Assembly (NCBI RefSeq): GCF_036077095.1
Contig: NZ_CP107960.1
Location: 8,866,001 to 8,930,000, forward strand
Source of the DNA: Streptomyces sp. NBC_00376
Lineage (GTDB): Bacteria > Actinomycetota > Actinomycetes > Streptomycetales > Streptomycetaceae
Length of the DNA stretch: 64,000 bases
Direction: 5' to 3'
The first letter of the stretch is position 1; every line of letters begins with the position of its first letter. The notes under the pieces were generated by a model that saw only the letters and a list, made by a program, of their open reading frames with translations, did no database searches and was not told where the DNA came from. Both the position numbers and the translations under genes were made by a program. Of this stretch, positions 9,020 to 19,174 are shown one piece after another.

Positions 9020-9034
9020 CGCTGTCTGACAGCG
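9020..9034. promoter_or_regulatory. Dyad upstream of the LAL regulator
   Basis: CGCTGTC and GACAGCG flank a single T, about 80 bp before the regulator start. It is a candidate operator or autoregulatory site. The rest of 8801-9110 has no gene I can support. Confidence 0.3.
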
Positions 9035-9110
9035 ACAGTCGCCCAGCCCCGTGTCGTAGCCACCGGGGCCCTGGTGTGCCGTGGCGGCGTTCGTTCCGAG
9101 GGAGATCGTG

Positions 9111-12044
9111 GTGGTTGAGTTGTACAGGGGGCCGGGCAGGCGCATGAACAGCGTGCCGTTCGTGAGCAGGTCAGCCGAGCTCCGCCGGCTCGATGCGGCC
9201 CTGCAGCACATGGGAGCCGGTGGTCCGGCCCTCGTCGATGTCACTGGTGAGGCCGGTATCGGCAAGAGCCGGTTGCTGGCGGAGTTCAGTACCCTCGCCC
9301 GCCGCCGCGGGGCGGCCGTGTTGCGCGGCCGGGCTACAGAGTTCGAACGGCACAGCCCGTTCCAGCCGTTCGCCGACGCGTTCGCCGACCTCGACCAGCG
9401 CGTGCTCGGGGTGTTCCCGTCGCTGCGGGAGCTCCTTCCGGTGCTGCGGGGAAGGACCGAGCCCTCGGGCGAGCCGTGGAACAGGGACCGTTTCGGCCTC
9501 TACCGGGCCACCTCGGACGCACTGCGCTGCATCCGGGGCGCGCGGCTCGTCGTGGTCCTCGACGACCTGCACTGGGCGGACCCGGCGTCCCTGGAACTCG
9601 TCGACCACCTCGTGCGGCACCCTGTGAAGGCTCCCTTCCTGCTCGTCGTGTCGCGCCGCGACCGCCAGGCCCCGGCGGCGCTCACCACGGCGCTGGCGCG
9701 CGGGGCCGATACCGGCGCGGTGCTGCGGATCTCTCTCGGCCCGCTCGACGAACGGGACTGCGTCGAGGAACTGGCCCGCGACCTGCCGCAGCAGCGGGCG
9801 GCCGAGATGTACGCCGCGAGCGAGGGCAACCCGCTGTACTTCCTGGCACTCCTGACGGCACATCGCACCGCCCGGCTGCCCGGGCCCCCGGTCCGGGACG
9901 GTGGTCCGCCCGCAGGCCTGGAAGCACTGCTGCTCGACGAGCTCGCCCCGCTGGACCCACTGGAGCGCGGCACCGTAGAAGCCGCCGCCGTACTCGGCGA
10001 CCACGCCACGGCCGACCTCATCGCCGCTCTCACCGGCTCACCCGTCCCCGACGTCGTCGAGGCCCTGCGCGGGGTCATGCGCCGCGATCTGATCCGTACG
10101 GACCAGGCCGGACACCGTCTGGCACTGCGCCACCCGCTGATCCGGGCTCTGGTCCACGACAGCACCGACCCCTGGCGGCGGCAGGAGCTCCACCACAGGG
10201 CGGCGGCCGAACTGGCCGAGGCCGGCGCACCCCTCGCCGAGCGGGCGCACCACATCGAGCGTTCACTGACCGGCTGGGACCCGGAGGCCGCCGCGATCCT
10301 GACCAGCGCCGCCGAACAGACCGCCGTGACGGCCCCGGCCGCCTCGGCCCACTGGCTCGGTGTCGTCCTCGCGATCCTGCCCAACACCCCCGGACTCCTC
10401 GACAAACGCCGTGAGCTGATACTGATGCGCGCCGGGGCGCTCGGCACGACCGGGGCGCTGTGGGAGAGCAGAGACCTCTTCCACCGAGTGATCGACATGC
10501 CCGCCGACAACAAGGACGGCGAGGACACGCTCCGTATCTCCGCGGTCGTGCAGTGCGCCGTCATGGAGCGTCAGCTCGGGCGTTACGCCGAGGCCGACGC
10601 GCTGCTGCGCCGCGAACTGGACCGGAGGCCCGGGCCGTCACCGTCCCAGCGGATCGGTCTCGTCATCGAATGGTGCTGCCGCGCGCAGTTCGTCGCCCGC
10701 TTCCCCGAGGTACGGGAAGAACTGGCCGAGGCGTTGCGCGGCGCCCGCGATCTGGGTGACGGACTCGGCGAGATGGGCGCCCTGACGCTGGCCGCCATGA
10801 GCGAGGCGTACGAGGGTGACACGGCCGAGGCCCGTCGGCTCGCCCGGACCGCGGCGGGGCTGGCGGACGCGCTCACCGACGGCGACCTGGCCGGGCTGTG
10901 CGAGCCCCTGGTCAGACTGGGCTGGGCCGAGGTGATGCTCGACCGGTACACGGACGCGGAACGGCACACCGACCGGGGCGTGGACATCGCCCGGCGGACC
11001 GGCCGACTTTACATGCTGTCGCAGCTCCTGCTGTGCAAGGCGTACACCCACTTCCTGACCTGCCGGGTCACCACGGCGCTGGAGCTGGCCGACGAGGCCG
11101 CGACCATCGCCCGTGCCCTGGGCAGCGGCAAACTGCTCGGCCTCACCCTCGCGATCCGGTCCCTGTTCCTCATGCAGGCCCGCCCGCCGGGCGATCCGGA
11201 CGTCCTGGCCGCCGCGGAGGAGGCGGCGGCAGCTGTGGAAGGCGCGGGCCAGAGCTGGTGGTCCACGCTGGCACGGTCCCTGCTCGCCTTCGCCGCGATG
11301 GGCGCCGGTGACCCGCACCGGACACGGGACATCCTGCTGGAGACGGGCGGGAGCAGGGACCTGTCCCGGATTCAGCCCTCACTCCTCCCGGAGTTCCTGG
11401 AACTGCTCGTCGCCGCAGCCCTGGCCGTCGGTGAGACGGAAGAAGCCGAACACGCGGCCGAACGCGCCCTCAAGGAGGCCGAACAGATCGACCTGCCGAC
11501 CCGCCGGGCAGCGGCGCTGCGCGCCCTCGGCCGGATCGAGGCGCACCGCGGGGACCCGGCCGCGGCAGCACGGGCGTTCACCGAAGCCGCCCGGGAGAGC
11601 GCGCTGTCCGGGGCGACCCTCCGGGAGGCCCAGAGCCTGCTGCTCGGCGCCGCGTTCACCAGAGCCGCCGGTGACGGCGCCAGCGCGGCCGCCATGTGGC
11701 GCCGCGCCCGCCAGCAGGCCGCCGAGGGCGGGGCCACGCTGCTGGTCGCCCTGGCCGACCAGCAGCGCCCGGAGGTGCTGGGTGACACGGACGGGGCGGC
11801 GGAGCCGTCCGGACCGGCCGCCGGGCTGGCCCAGCTGACCTCGCGGGAACGGGAGATAGCGGAACTGGTCGCAGAGGGTCTCACCAACCAGGCCGTGGCC
11901 TCCCGGCTCTGCCTCAGTCCGCGCACCGTCGAGAGCCACATCGCCCGCGTCTACCGCAAGACGGGCGTCCCGTCCCGCGCGGCCCTCGCCACCCTGGTGG
12001 CCCGCCACACGGCTACGGCACCGGGCACGCCACCACCCTCGTGA
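9111..12044 (+). CDS. LAL-type (AAA ATPase) LuxR-family regulator
   Basis: A large activator of about 977 residues. An N-terminal STAND-type ATPase has Walker A GEAGIGKSR (about 46-54) and Walker B VVVLDDLHWAD. A long helical, TPR-like middle follows, and a C-terminal LuxR helix-turn-helix closes the chain (LTSREREIAELVAEGLTNQA, then SPRTVESHIARVYRKTG). Such proteins are cytoplasmic, ligand- and ATP-dependent activators, often of secondary-metabolite clusters. GTG 9111 is preferred because GAGGGAG lies 6-7 bases upstream; ATG 9144 is the alternative. No biosynthetic cluster is adjacent, so its target is unclear. Confidence 0.88.
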   Translation: MVELYRGPGRRMNSVPFVSRSAELRRLDAALQHMGAGGPALVDVTGEAGIGKSRLLAEFSTLARRRGAAVLRGRATEFERHSPFQPFADAFADLDQRVLGVFPSLRELLPVLRGRTEPSGEPWNRDRFGLYRATSDALRCIRGARLVVVLDDLHWADPASLELVDHLVRHPVKAPFLLVVSRRDRQAPAALTTALARGADTGAVLRISLGPLDERDCVEELARDLPQQRAAEMYAASEGNPLYFLALLTAHRTARLPGPPVRDGGPPAGLEALLLDELAPLDPLERGTVEAAAVLGDHATADLIAALTGSPVPDVVEALRGVMRRDLIRTDQAGHRLALRHPLIRALVHDSTDPWRRQELHHRAAAELAEAGAPLAERAHHIERSLTGWDPEAAAILTSAAEQTAVTAPAASAHWLGVVLAILPNTPGLLDKRRELILMRAGALGTTGALWESRDLFHRVIDMPADNKDGEDTLRISAVVQCAVMERQLGRYAEADALLRRELDRRPGPSPSQRIGLVIEWCCRAQFVARFPEVREELAEALRGARDLGDGLGEMGALTLAAMSEAYEGDTAEARRLARTAAGLADALTDGDLAGLCEPLVRLGWAEVMLDRYTDAERHTDRGVDIARRTGRLYMLSQLLLCKAYTHFLTCRVTTALELADEAATIARALGSGKLLGLTLAIRSLFLMQARPPGDPDVLAAAEEAAAAVEGAGQSWWSTLARSLLAFAAMGAGDPHRTRDILLETGGSRDLSRIQPSLLPEFLELLVAAALAVGETEEAEHAAERALKEAEQIDLPTRRAAALRALGRIEAHRGDPAAAARAFTEAARESALSGATLREAQSLLLGAAFTRAAGDGASAAAMWRRARQQAAEGGATLLVALADQQRPEVLGDTDGAAEPSGPAAGLAQLTSREREIAELVAEGLTNQAVASRLCLSPRTVESHIARVYRKTGVPSRAALATLVARHTATAPGTPPPS

Positions 12045-12435
12045 CCAAGTGCCGTCGGCCGGACGCGGACCGGAACGCTCCTCGGCCGAGCGTCCCGGAG
12101 GGCCTCCGTGCCGTGGAGTGCGGGTCGAATAACCACCGCCGGTGTCGCCTGGGGCGAGCAGCTCGTCGAATGGCAGCCGGACTGTCTGGACGAGGCGACC
12201 CTCTCCTTCGTGATGTGGCGGGCCTGCGGTGCCGGGCCCATCCGAGCATGGCGCCGTCTCTCCCGTGTGCGTCTCGACCGGCGCCGGTGTCAGTAGAACT
12301 ACGCAATCAGCCACGGAAACCACCGGAACCTTCCTGCTCATGACCAACGGCCTGGTCACATGTTCTACGTTCTGTCAGGTCCGGCGTCCGGCCTGCCGGG
12401 GTCCGTTGTCAGTGCACCGTCCAGGAGTCCTCACC
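12045..12435. other. Gene-free stretch before the ankyrin gene
   Basis: No coding frame here shows family features or a credible start. A short plus-strand frame ending at 12296 (with VEWQPDCLDEATLSFVMWRA) could be a gene remnant. CAGGAG at the right end is the ribosome site of the next gene. Confidence 0.4.
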
Positions 12436-13932
12436 ATGAGCGAAGTCATGAGCAAATCCCTTTTTGCTGCTGTCGCGCCTGACCGTGGCGGTGACCCCGC
12501 CGAGGGTGCCGCACTGGTTCGTTCACTGATCGCTGACGGGGCGGATGTCTCGGCGCACGACGAGCAGGGCGCCACCCCGCTGCACCGGGCGGTGAAGGCC
12601 CCGTACAGCGCCGACGACCCGCTGCCTTCCCTTGAGGTGATACGGGCGCTGCTGGAGTGCGGCGCGGATGTGCACGCCGTCGACAACCACGGTGTCACCC
12701 CCGCCGCGTGGGCCGTGGCCTTGAACGACTCCGAACCGGCGGCCTGGGCGAAGCGTTCCGTGGAGGTGCTGGCCCTGCTCGTCGAGCACGGCGCCCGGCT
12801 GGACGGCAAGATCCGCTCCGCCACCGGCGGGTCCCTCGCCCACGAGAGCTGCGCAGCCGTACCGGTCTACGCCTTCCTGCTCGACCACGGCGCACCGACG
12901 GACGCGGTCGACGATCGCGGAGACACTCCGCTGCACGCGACCGTCGGCTCGGCGCGACCGGGGCTGGTGAAGCTGCTGCTGGAGCGCGGCGCCGACGCCG
13001 CCGCGGTCAACGGCCTCGGCAGGACCCCGCTCGGGATCGCCCTGCGCCTGCCGGATTACAGCGAGAAGCAGCGGCAGGCACGGTCGGAGATCGTGGCTCT
13101 GTTGGAGGCTGCGGGGGCCCCGGCGCATGTGCGGTATCCCGTGGTGGAGGGCGGGCCGCTGCCCATCGACATGGAGGCGCTGCGGCAAGCGGCCGGGGTG
13201 ATGCAGGCCGAGCTGGCCGAGGTGTGTGAGGCCGCCGGGATCCCGGACGACAGCGGCTGGCTCACCAGGCGGGTGGAGCCGGACTTCGACAGCTACCAGG
13301 ACTTCGTGGCCGGACTGGGCTACGGCTGCGATCCCGACCATCTGCCGCATCTTCCCGAGTTGTGCGCCAGGGTGCTCGGCGGGACGGGTGCGACGCGCAC
13401 CCTGGTCGGCGACCAGTCGGTGGACACGCCGTTCTTTCATCACGGCGACCTGGTGGTGAAGGGCGGCCTGGATGTGGTGGCCCCCTTCGTGGTCACCGGC
13501 TCCCTGGCGGTCGAAGACGTGCTGGCGGACGGCGGCCCGGATTCGGTGGTGGCCATCCGCGGCGGGGTGACGGCCCGAGGGGTGTTCACCGACGGCGAGA
13601 TGTCCGTCGACGGAGACATCGAGGCCGACGTCGTCTATGGCTACTACAACGACAACACGCTCCAGGCGGGCACCATCCGCGCCCGCCTGGTCATCGAGGA
13701 CGAGCACGCCACGATCGCGACCGTGGAAGCCGACCTCCACTTCGACCTGGACGACTTCCAGCAGGGGCACGGCGACGGCGTCCAGGAGCAGTTGCGCGAG
13801 CTGCTGGTGGACGAGGTCTTCGCCGTCGACGAGGACGGGGGCAGGGAAATGATGGACCGGGGTCTGCTGTTCGCCCGGCTCCGCGAGGGTCTGCCGGTCT
13901 TCCGCGCGGACTCGCAAGCCGAGGCCCACTGA
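12436..13932 (+). CDS. Ankyrin-repeat protein with polymer-forming-like C-terminal domain
   Basis: About 498 residues, starting at ATG 12436 after CAGGAG. The first ~230 residues carry ankyrin repeats with typical units (DEQGATPLHRAV, DNHGVTPAAWAV, DDRGDTPLHATV, NGLGRTPLGIAL). The second half contains a run of short beta-turn units (GDLVVKGGLDVVAPFVVTGS and on), as in bactofilin-like or polymer-forming beta-helices. No signal or membrane segment is present, so it is probably a cytoplasmic scaffold or binding protein. The next gene has a related beta-helix block, so the two probably act together; their function is unknown. Confidence 0.8.
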   Translation: MSEVMSKSLFAAVAPDRGGDPAEGAALVRSLIADGADVSAHDEQGATPLHRAVKAPYSADDPLPSLEVIRALLECGADVHAVDNHGVTPAAWAVALNDSEPAAWAKRSVEVLALLVEHGARLDGKIRSATGGSLAHESCAAVPVYAFLLDHGAPTDAVDDRGDTPLHATVGSARPGLVKLLLERGADAAAVNGLGRTPLGIALRLPDYSEKQRQARSEIVALLEAAGAPAHVRYPVVEGGPLPIDMEALRQAAGVMQAELAEVCEAAGIPDDSGWLTRRVEPDFDSYQDFVAGLGYGCDPDHLPHLPELCARVLGGTGATRTLVGDQSVDTPFFHHGDLVVKGGLDVVAPFVVTGSLAVEDVLADGGPDSVVAIRGGVTARGVFTDGEMSVDGDIEADVVYGYYNDNTLQAGTIRARLVIEDEHATIATVEADLHFDLDDFQQGHGDGVQEQLRELLVDEVFAVDEDGGREMMDRGLLFARLREGLPVFRADSQAEAH

Positions 13933-14037
13933 GCGCATGTACCCGTCGGCCTGGCGGCCCGCCCCAGCCGACCGCGCCTCGCACTTCCCCCACCGAATCC
14001 GCCTTACCGGGCACTTCACCCCACGGAGCAACCACAG

Positions 14038-16380
14038 ATGACCGATGACGAATCCCAGAGCGGCCCGTCAGTACCCCCCGCCCTCACAACGGTGCACTCA
14101 CCGGTGGGGTACCGCCTCATCAGCGCCCAGGAGGCGGAGGAGCGGTTCCGGGTCTCCGCCGATGTCGGCTACCCGTACGCCGAGTTCGCCGACGAGCAGG
14201 AGATCCGCTTGTACGAGGGCGGTCTGCATGTCGCGGGCCATCTGGAGCCGGAGGGCGACAGCGACTGGGTGCCGTACAACACCGTCGTGGACGGTGATCT
14301 GACCGTCGACGGTGACCTGGACTGGTGGGACGACTGCGACGGCAACTTCCTCATGGTGACGGGCAGTCTGCGGGCCCGCAACGTGTTCCTGTCCGGCTGC
14401 CCCAACGTGGTGGTGCGCGGGGACCTGGAAGTGACCGGCGGCATCTGCGGCTCATACGGGGACGGCGGTTGGCTCGTGGTGTGCGGGCGGACCCGCGCCC
14501 GGATCGTCATCAGCGTGTCGTACTTCGGCATGACCTTCGCCGAGCAGCCGCAGGCACTGCTCGTCGCCGAGAACGGGCCGTCCAACTGCCCGGTGGACTT
14601 CACCGACGAGGAACTGGACACCGTCCTGCTGCCCGAACTCCTCGACGATGACGGCACGGCCGACGAGGGGAAGATCGCGGAGGCCTTGCGCGAGGGGCGG
14701 CAGGTGCTGCGCGCCGGGGTCCGGCCGAGCCATCTGGCCGCCCTGGAGGAGCTGGACGCGCTGCTGGTGCGTGCGGAGGAGGTGACAGGACTCGACCTGT
14801 CCGGACGCAAGCTGAGGCACTTCCCCGAGCAGCTCCTCTCCTTCCCCAACCTGCGGGTCCTCTCCCTGGAGGGCAACGCCGAGCTCAAGACAATCGACCC
14901 GCGCATCGGCGAGCTGGCCGCCCTCGAAGAACTCCACCTGGCCGGGACACAGCTGACCGGGCTGCCCGAGTCCATCGGCCGGCTGCGGAACCTGCGGCTG
15001 CTGGACATCTCCGACAACGCCTTCACAGCCCTGCCGGACTCCCTCGGCGACCTGGACCGCCTGGAGGTGCTGCGCGCCGCATGGCTGACCTGCCCGCTCC
15101 CCGACACGCTCGCCCGGCTGCACACGCTGCGCGAACTGGACCTGTCCCGCCAGCACCAGGGCCGCTACCACTGCGACACCCTGGTCGACTTCCCCCCGAT
15201 CGTCACCCGCCTGACCGGACTGAGGACACTCGACCTGTCGTACGTCTGGCTGGCCTCCGTCCCCGACGAGCTGCTGAACCTGACCGAACTGGAGGAACTC
15301 AACCTGAGCAACTCCCTGTCCGCCCGACTGACGCGGCTGCCCGACCTGGCCCGGCTGCCCCGGCTGCGCGTCCTGCGCCTGAACGGCAGAGCCCCGGGCT
15401 CCAACCAGCCCCCGCCCAGCCGCGACCTGCTCTCCGGAATCTGGGACATCACCACCCTCGAACACCTGGAGATCGACCGCTGGGGCAAGAAAACGTTCGA
15501 CGGCCGGAAGGCGCGCACCGCCTTCCGCGCGCTGCCCGACGACGCGTTCACCCACCTGTCGAACCTGCGGCACATCGACCTGTCGTTCAACGAACTCACC
15601 ACCCTCCCAGAGTCGTTCTTCGGACTGCGCCGGCTCGAGTTCGCGGGCCTGCGGTACACCAAGCTCGACCGGCCCACGCTGGAGCGGCTGCGCGCGATGT
15701 TTCCGCGGACCCGGCTCGACCTGCGAGACACCGGCACCAAGGAGGTCGTCCACGACCCGAACTGGCAGTCCGTGCACGCCCTGGTCAGGACCGGCGCCGA
15801 GAAGCAGGCCGCACAGGACCACGCGGCGGCCGTCACCGCCTTCGAGGAAGCCGTCGCGCTCTGCGTTCCGGGCGCGTGCTACTCCGACCACGACCGGCTC
15901 TACGCCCACTACGGCCTGGTCAACGCCCTCGGCCAACTCGCCGACAACGCCCCGGACGCCGACCGCCCCGAACCGGCCACGAAGCTCATCCGTTACGCCG
16001 AGCAGACACTCTCCCTGATACCCGGCACGATCTGGCACTTCACCGACGAGGGCGCCTTCCAGGAAGAGGTCAAACGCCGCACCGGCAACGCCCTCGCCTG
16101 GCATCTGCTGCACAGCGGCGAACCCGAGCGCGCGCTCGCCGCCGTCGAGCAGGCACTGACCGTCGCCGACGCCCCGGAGTACGACTTCGTCCGCGACACC
16201 CAGGTCCGCGTCCTGCTCGCCCTCGGCCGCACCGACGACGCCTACCGGGTCGCCGACCAGATCCTCACCCGCGACCCCTCCTTCGGCGACCTCACCGACA
16301 TCGCCGCCCTACCCGAATTCCAGTCGTGGCGGCAGACCCAGCGCACCGCCGCACCCGAGGCCCCGGGGAGCGCCCGGTGA
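14038..16380 (+). CDS. Leucine-rich-repeat protein with beta-helix and TPR-like parts
   Basis: 780 residues in three parts. Residues about 60-180 form a polymer-forming-like beta-helix block (NTVVDGDLTVDGDLDWWDDC, VVVRGDLEVTGGI) like that in the preceding gene. The middle (about 245-560) is a leucine-rich-repeat array (LRLLDISDNAFTALPDSLGD, LRHIDLSFNELTTLPES). The last ~200 residues are helical and TPR-like (QAAQDHAAAVTAFEEAVALC, ALAAVEQALTVAD). No secretion signal is evident. The gene follows the ankyrin gene after about 105 bp and overlaps the next gene by 4 bp, so the three form an operon of repeat proteins. Confidence 0.82.
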   Translation: MTDDESQSGPSVPPALTTVHSPVGYRLISAQEAEERFRVSADVGYPYAEFADEQEIRLYEGGLHVAGHLEPEGDSDWVPYNTVVDGDLTVDGDLDWWDDCDGNFLMVTGSLRARNVFLSGCPNVVVRGDLEVTGGICGSYGDGGWLVVCGRTRARIVISVSYFGMTFAEQPQALLVAENGPSNCPVDFTDEELDTVLLPELLDDDGTADEGKIAEALREGRQVLRAGVRPSHLAALEELDALLVRAEEVTGLDLSGRKLRHFPEQLLSFPNLRVLSLEGNAELKTIDPRIGELAALEELHLAGTQLTGLPESIGRLRNLRLLDISDNAFTALPDSLGDLDRLEVLRAAWLTCPLPDTLARLHTLRELDLSRQHQGRYHCDTLVDFPPIVTRLTGLRTLDLSYVWLASVPDELLNLTELEELNLSNSLSARLTRLPDLARLPRLRVLRLNGRAPGSNQPPPSRDLLSGIWDITTLEHLEIDRWGKKTFDGRKARTAFRALPDDAFTHLSNLRHIDLSFNELTTLPESFFGLRRLEFAGLRYTKLDRPTLERLRAMFPRTRLDLRDTGTKEVVHDPNWQSVHALVRTGAEKQAAQDHAAAVTAFEEAVALCVPGACYSDHDRLYAHYGLVNALGQLADNAPDADRPEPATKLIRYAEQTLSLIPGTIWHFTDEGAFQEEVKRRTGNALAWHLLHSGEPERALAAVEQALTVADAPEYDFVRDTQVRVLLALGRTDDAYRVADQILTRDPSFGDLTDIAALPEFQSWRQTQRTAAPEAPGSAR

Positions 16381-16735
16381 GACCCGACCGCGCCGTACCG
16401 TCGCCCGGCACCCGCCCACTCGACGAACTCGACCAGGCGCCCTGGGCCGAACTCCGCCACGCCTACGGCCCGGCGACCGACGTCCCGGAGCAGCTGCGCG
16501 CTCTGGTCTGCGGCGACGGGGAACACCGGACCCAGGCGTGGGACCGTATGTGGTCCGCCCTCTATCACCAGGGAAGCGTCTACGAGGCCACGCTCCACGC
16601 CGTGCCGTTCCTGTTGCACATGCTCGCCGAGGAGACCACACCTCACCCGGCCCGCGTCCTCGTCTCCCCGCCTTCGTCGCCGAATGCCGAGCACGGCTTC
16701 AGGCAATCCTCGCCGACGCCGCTACGCGTTGAGCG
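16377..16735 (+). pseudogene. HEAT-like repeat protein, truncated and frameshifted
   Basis: A GTG start at 16377 overlaps the preceding stop (GTGA). The first ~85 residues (LDELDQAPWAELRHAYGPAT, then YHQGSVYEATLHAVPFLLHM) match the opening of HEAT-type repeat proteins found in streptomycetes. Near 16660 the sense frame shifts: the tail FVAECRARLQAILADAATR with its stop is in another frame. The body of the gene seems deleted. It was the third member of the ankyrin/LRR operon. Confidence 0.6.
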
Positions 16736-17099
16736 GTATCCCCGGCACACGAGGAAGCGCAACACAGCGCAGGTTCCATGACACACAGCGGAACGCCGCA
16801 CGGAATGAAGCACCTTCACCGACACGCTCTCCACTCAGTTCGTCTCACCGAAACTGCACCGCCCAGGTCGCACGTCATCCACAGGCACTCCGGTCTGACT
16901 TACCTCGGTGAGGCCGGGGCGATCCTCCTGGCCGCGGAGATGCAATTCGTCCGCGAGAGCGTCCCGCGCATCCGCAGCTACGCCACCGCCAAGATGGGGT
17001 CCAGCCAAGGTGAGGCCAAAAGCCACAACGGCTCTGCCGTGACCTACGAGGTACTGCCTTCGAGCTGGCGCGGAACGCGGGAGGCACGCAGTTCGCGCA

Positions 17100-17290
17100 G
17101 TCGGGGATGTGGTTGCAGAGGGTATCGTCGGAGACGCCGAGGAGTTTCGCGATGGACTCGATGCTGTTCTCCGGGTTGGGCAGCATGTCGCGAGCCGCGC
17201 GCAAGAGCTCGGGCGTGATGACCGAGGGGCGCCCGCCGGTCCGGCCGCGGGCGCGGGCGGCGGCCAGGCCCTCGTTCGGTTTGTTATCCG
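17100..17290 (-). pseudogene. Serine recombinase, C-terminal DNA-binding fragment
   Basis: The minus strand encodes GLAAARARGRTGGRPSVITP followed by ELLRAARDMLPNPENSIESI and AKLLGVSDDTL. This is the linker and C-terminal helix-turn-helix of Tn3-resolvase/invertase-type recombinases. The catalytic domain is absent. The stretch 16736-17099 to its left holds no gene I can identify. Confidence 0.6.
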
Positions 17291-17301
17291 GTGTCTCGCA
17301 A

Positions 17302-17710
17302 TCAGTCCCGTTCAAAGCAGTGAGAGCGGCCGATGACGGAGAAGCCGCGGCGCTCGTACCAGTGCCGTGGCCAGTCCGTCGCATCCGCGGTCAGGAACCG
17401 GGTATCGCAGTCCTTGTCGGCGGCCAGGCGCAAGGCGGTGGTCAGGACGGCATCGGCGTAGCCGCGCCTGAGGTGGGCCTCCGAGGTGACCAGGTCCTCG
17501 ATCTGGGCGGTGCCAGTTGCCGGGTCCAGATAGAGGTCGGCCCATGAGGCGACCTCGCCCTCCTCCGTGCGGGCACCGAGGAAGTGAACGACATCGGCCC
17601 CGCGGCGGCGAGCCTCGCGGCGGTCGACGAGGTGGCGTATGACCTCGTCGTCGACATCCGGGAGGAGGCCCCGCCATCGCCGGGCGAGTGGGATACGTAT
17701 CGCGCCGTGC
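17302..17710 (-). pseudogene. GNAT acetyltransferase, 5' truncated
   Basis: The minus strand reads without a stop from about 17710 to TGA at 17302-17304. It contains IEDLVTSEAHLRRGYADAVL, the acetyl-CoA-binding region, and the usual end of the fold, HWYERRGFSVIGRSHCFERD. No start codon precedes it; the open frame runs up to the junction with the MocR-type fragment at about 17710. The catalytic core is partly present but the first strands are missing. Confidence 0.6.
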
Positions 17711-17714
17711 CAAA

Positions 17715-18405
17715 GTGATCAGCCCTCCGGAGGGCGCTGTCCCTGCTGACCCCCGCGCACCAGTTCCCGACGGGCGTGCCGTTCCACCCCGACCGGCGGG
17801 CGGCGGTCGACTGGGCGCGCGGCACTGGCGGGCTGATTCTGGAGGACGACTACGAGGGGAGTTCCGCTACGACCGGCAGCCGGTCGGCGCGCTCAGGGGC
17901 TCGACCCAGAAGGCGTCGTCCACCTGGGGACGACGAGCAAATCCCTGGCGCCGGGCTGCGGCTGGGGTGGATGGTGCTGCCGGAGAGCCTGGTGGAGGAG
18001 GTGATCGAGGCGAAAGGGCTGAGCGACTGGTCGTCGAGCGCGCTGGAGCACCTGACGCTCACGGACTTCATCGCGTCGGGCGCGTACGACCGCCATGTGC
18101 GGGCGATGCGGCTGCGCTACCGCCGCCGACGCGACCAACTCGTCGCGGTACTCGCGGAACGGGCCCCCGGTGTCCGGGGCAGCGGTATCGCCGCCGGCCT
18201 GCATGCCGTGCTCGAACTCCCGGAGGGCGGCGAGGAGGCCGCGCTCCGGGCGGAGGCCTGGCAGGGGCTCGCGCTGGACGGGATCTCGCGCTTCCGGCAC
18301 CCGCAGGCGCCGCCGGGGCGCGACGCACTGGTCGTCGGCTACGGGACACCGACCGACAGCGCGTGGGCGGGAGCGCTGGAGGCTCTCTGCCGGGCGCTCT
18401 CCTGA
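17715..18405 (+). pseudogene. MocR-type PLP regulator, aminotransferase part, three frameshifts
   Basis: The coding sense runs LTPAHQFPTGVPF, then GGLILEDDYEGEFRYDRQPV, VVHLGTTSKSLAPGLRLGW and on to TAA-like end ...EALCRALS with TGA at 18403-18405. This is the fold-type-I aminotransferase half of a GntR/MocR regulator with the PLP Lys in TSKSLAPG. The sense jumps frame three times between about 17857 and 17960, each fitting the loss of one base, after which the frame is restored. The N-terminal GntR domain and part of the aminotransferase domain are absent. Confidence 0.7.
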
Positions 18406-18685
18406 GGCCGGGTACCGCGGAACCCCGGGTACGGATCACTTCTCCGAGAGGGGGCGTCCGGCCGCTCCGTCCCGCGTCTGCGGCCTCCCGGTGGCCGCGG
18501 TGGCTGGACGGGAACGAGTGATGGTGCGGCCAAAAGAGCGGGCCGTCATGTGCGGCGCCCGCAGCCCTCCGATCCGCAGACCGGACCGGAAGAGCCGGCT
18601 CAAGGATCCGACGGTGATACCGGAAGCGGCGGCCGGCAGGGGGCGCCGGCGCCCGGTACGGGCGTCCGGCGAGGGTTCCGGATGA

Positions 18686-19174
18686 TCACGTGTCCGTCGG
18701 CGACGGTGCGCCGGGGGAGTCTGCCGCGGAGCGCTGGGGGACGCCACCGATGCGGACCGCGCGGGCGCTGTCGGGAGGGACGGGCCGGCTGCAGGCGTCG
18801 CAGACGGTGCGCGGATGGAGGACCGCGCCGCAGTCGTGCCGGAACACCGTCGGGGCCTCTCCCTCGGTCACGTAGTGGTCGCCCCACTCCTTGAGGGCGA
18901 GCAGGACCGGGTGCAGCGCGAGTCCGGCCTCGGTCAGCGTGTACTCGTAGCGCGGCGGGTGGGCCTGGTAGAGCTCCTTGGCCAGGACGCCGTTCTCCAC
19001 GAGCTTCTTCAGCCGGGCGGTGAGGATGTCCCGGCTGGCGCCGGTGTTCGCGGCGATCCGGTCGAAGCGGCGCACCCCGAAGAACACCTCCCGCAGCGCG
19101 AGCAGGCTCCAGCGCTCGCCGATGACGGCGAGCGAGTTCGCGATGGAACAGGGGCGCGGGTGGGCGACGGTCAT
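18686..19174 (-). CDS. HxlR-family regulator with zinc-ribbon-like tail
   Basis: A 162-residue winged-helix regulator. The start ATG at 19174 has CGGAGG 9 bases upstream. CSIANSLAVIGERWSLLALR and EVFFGVRRFDRIAANTGAS are classic HxlR signatures, followed by the wing (RYEYTLTEAGLAL). The C-terminal DCGAVLHPRTVCDAC holds Cys residues that could bind zinc or sense thiol/redox state. It is divergent from the thioesterase-fusion/exporter operon at 19498, and repeats of a GTTGGAAAA type lie between them, so it most likely controls that operon. Confidence 0.9.
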   Translation of the reverse strand: MTVAHPRPCSIANSLAVIGERWSLLALREVFFGVRRFDRIAANTGASRDILTARLKKLVENGVLAKELYQAHPPRYEYTLTEAGLALHPVLLALKEWGDHYVTEGEAPTVFRHDCGAVLHPRTVCDACSRPVPPDSARAVRIGGVPQRSAADSPGAPSPTDT

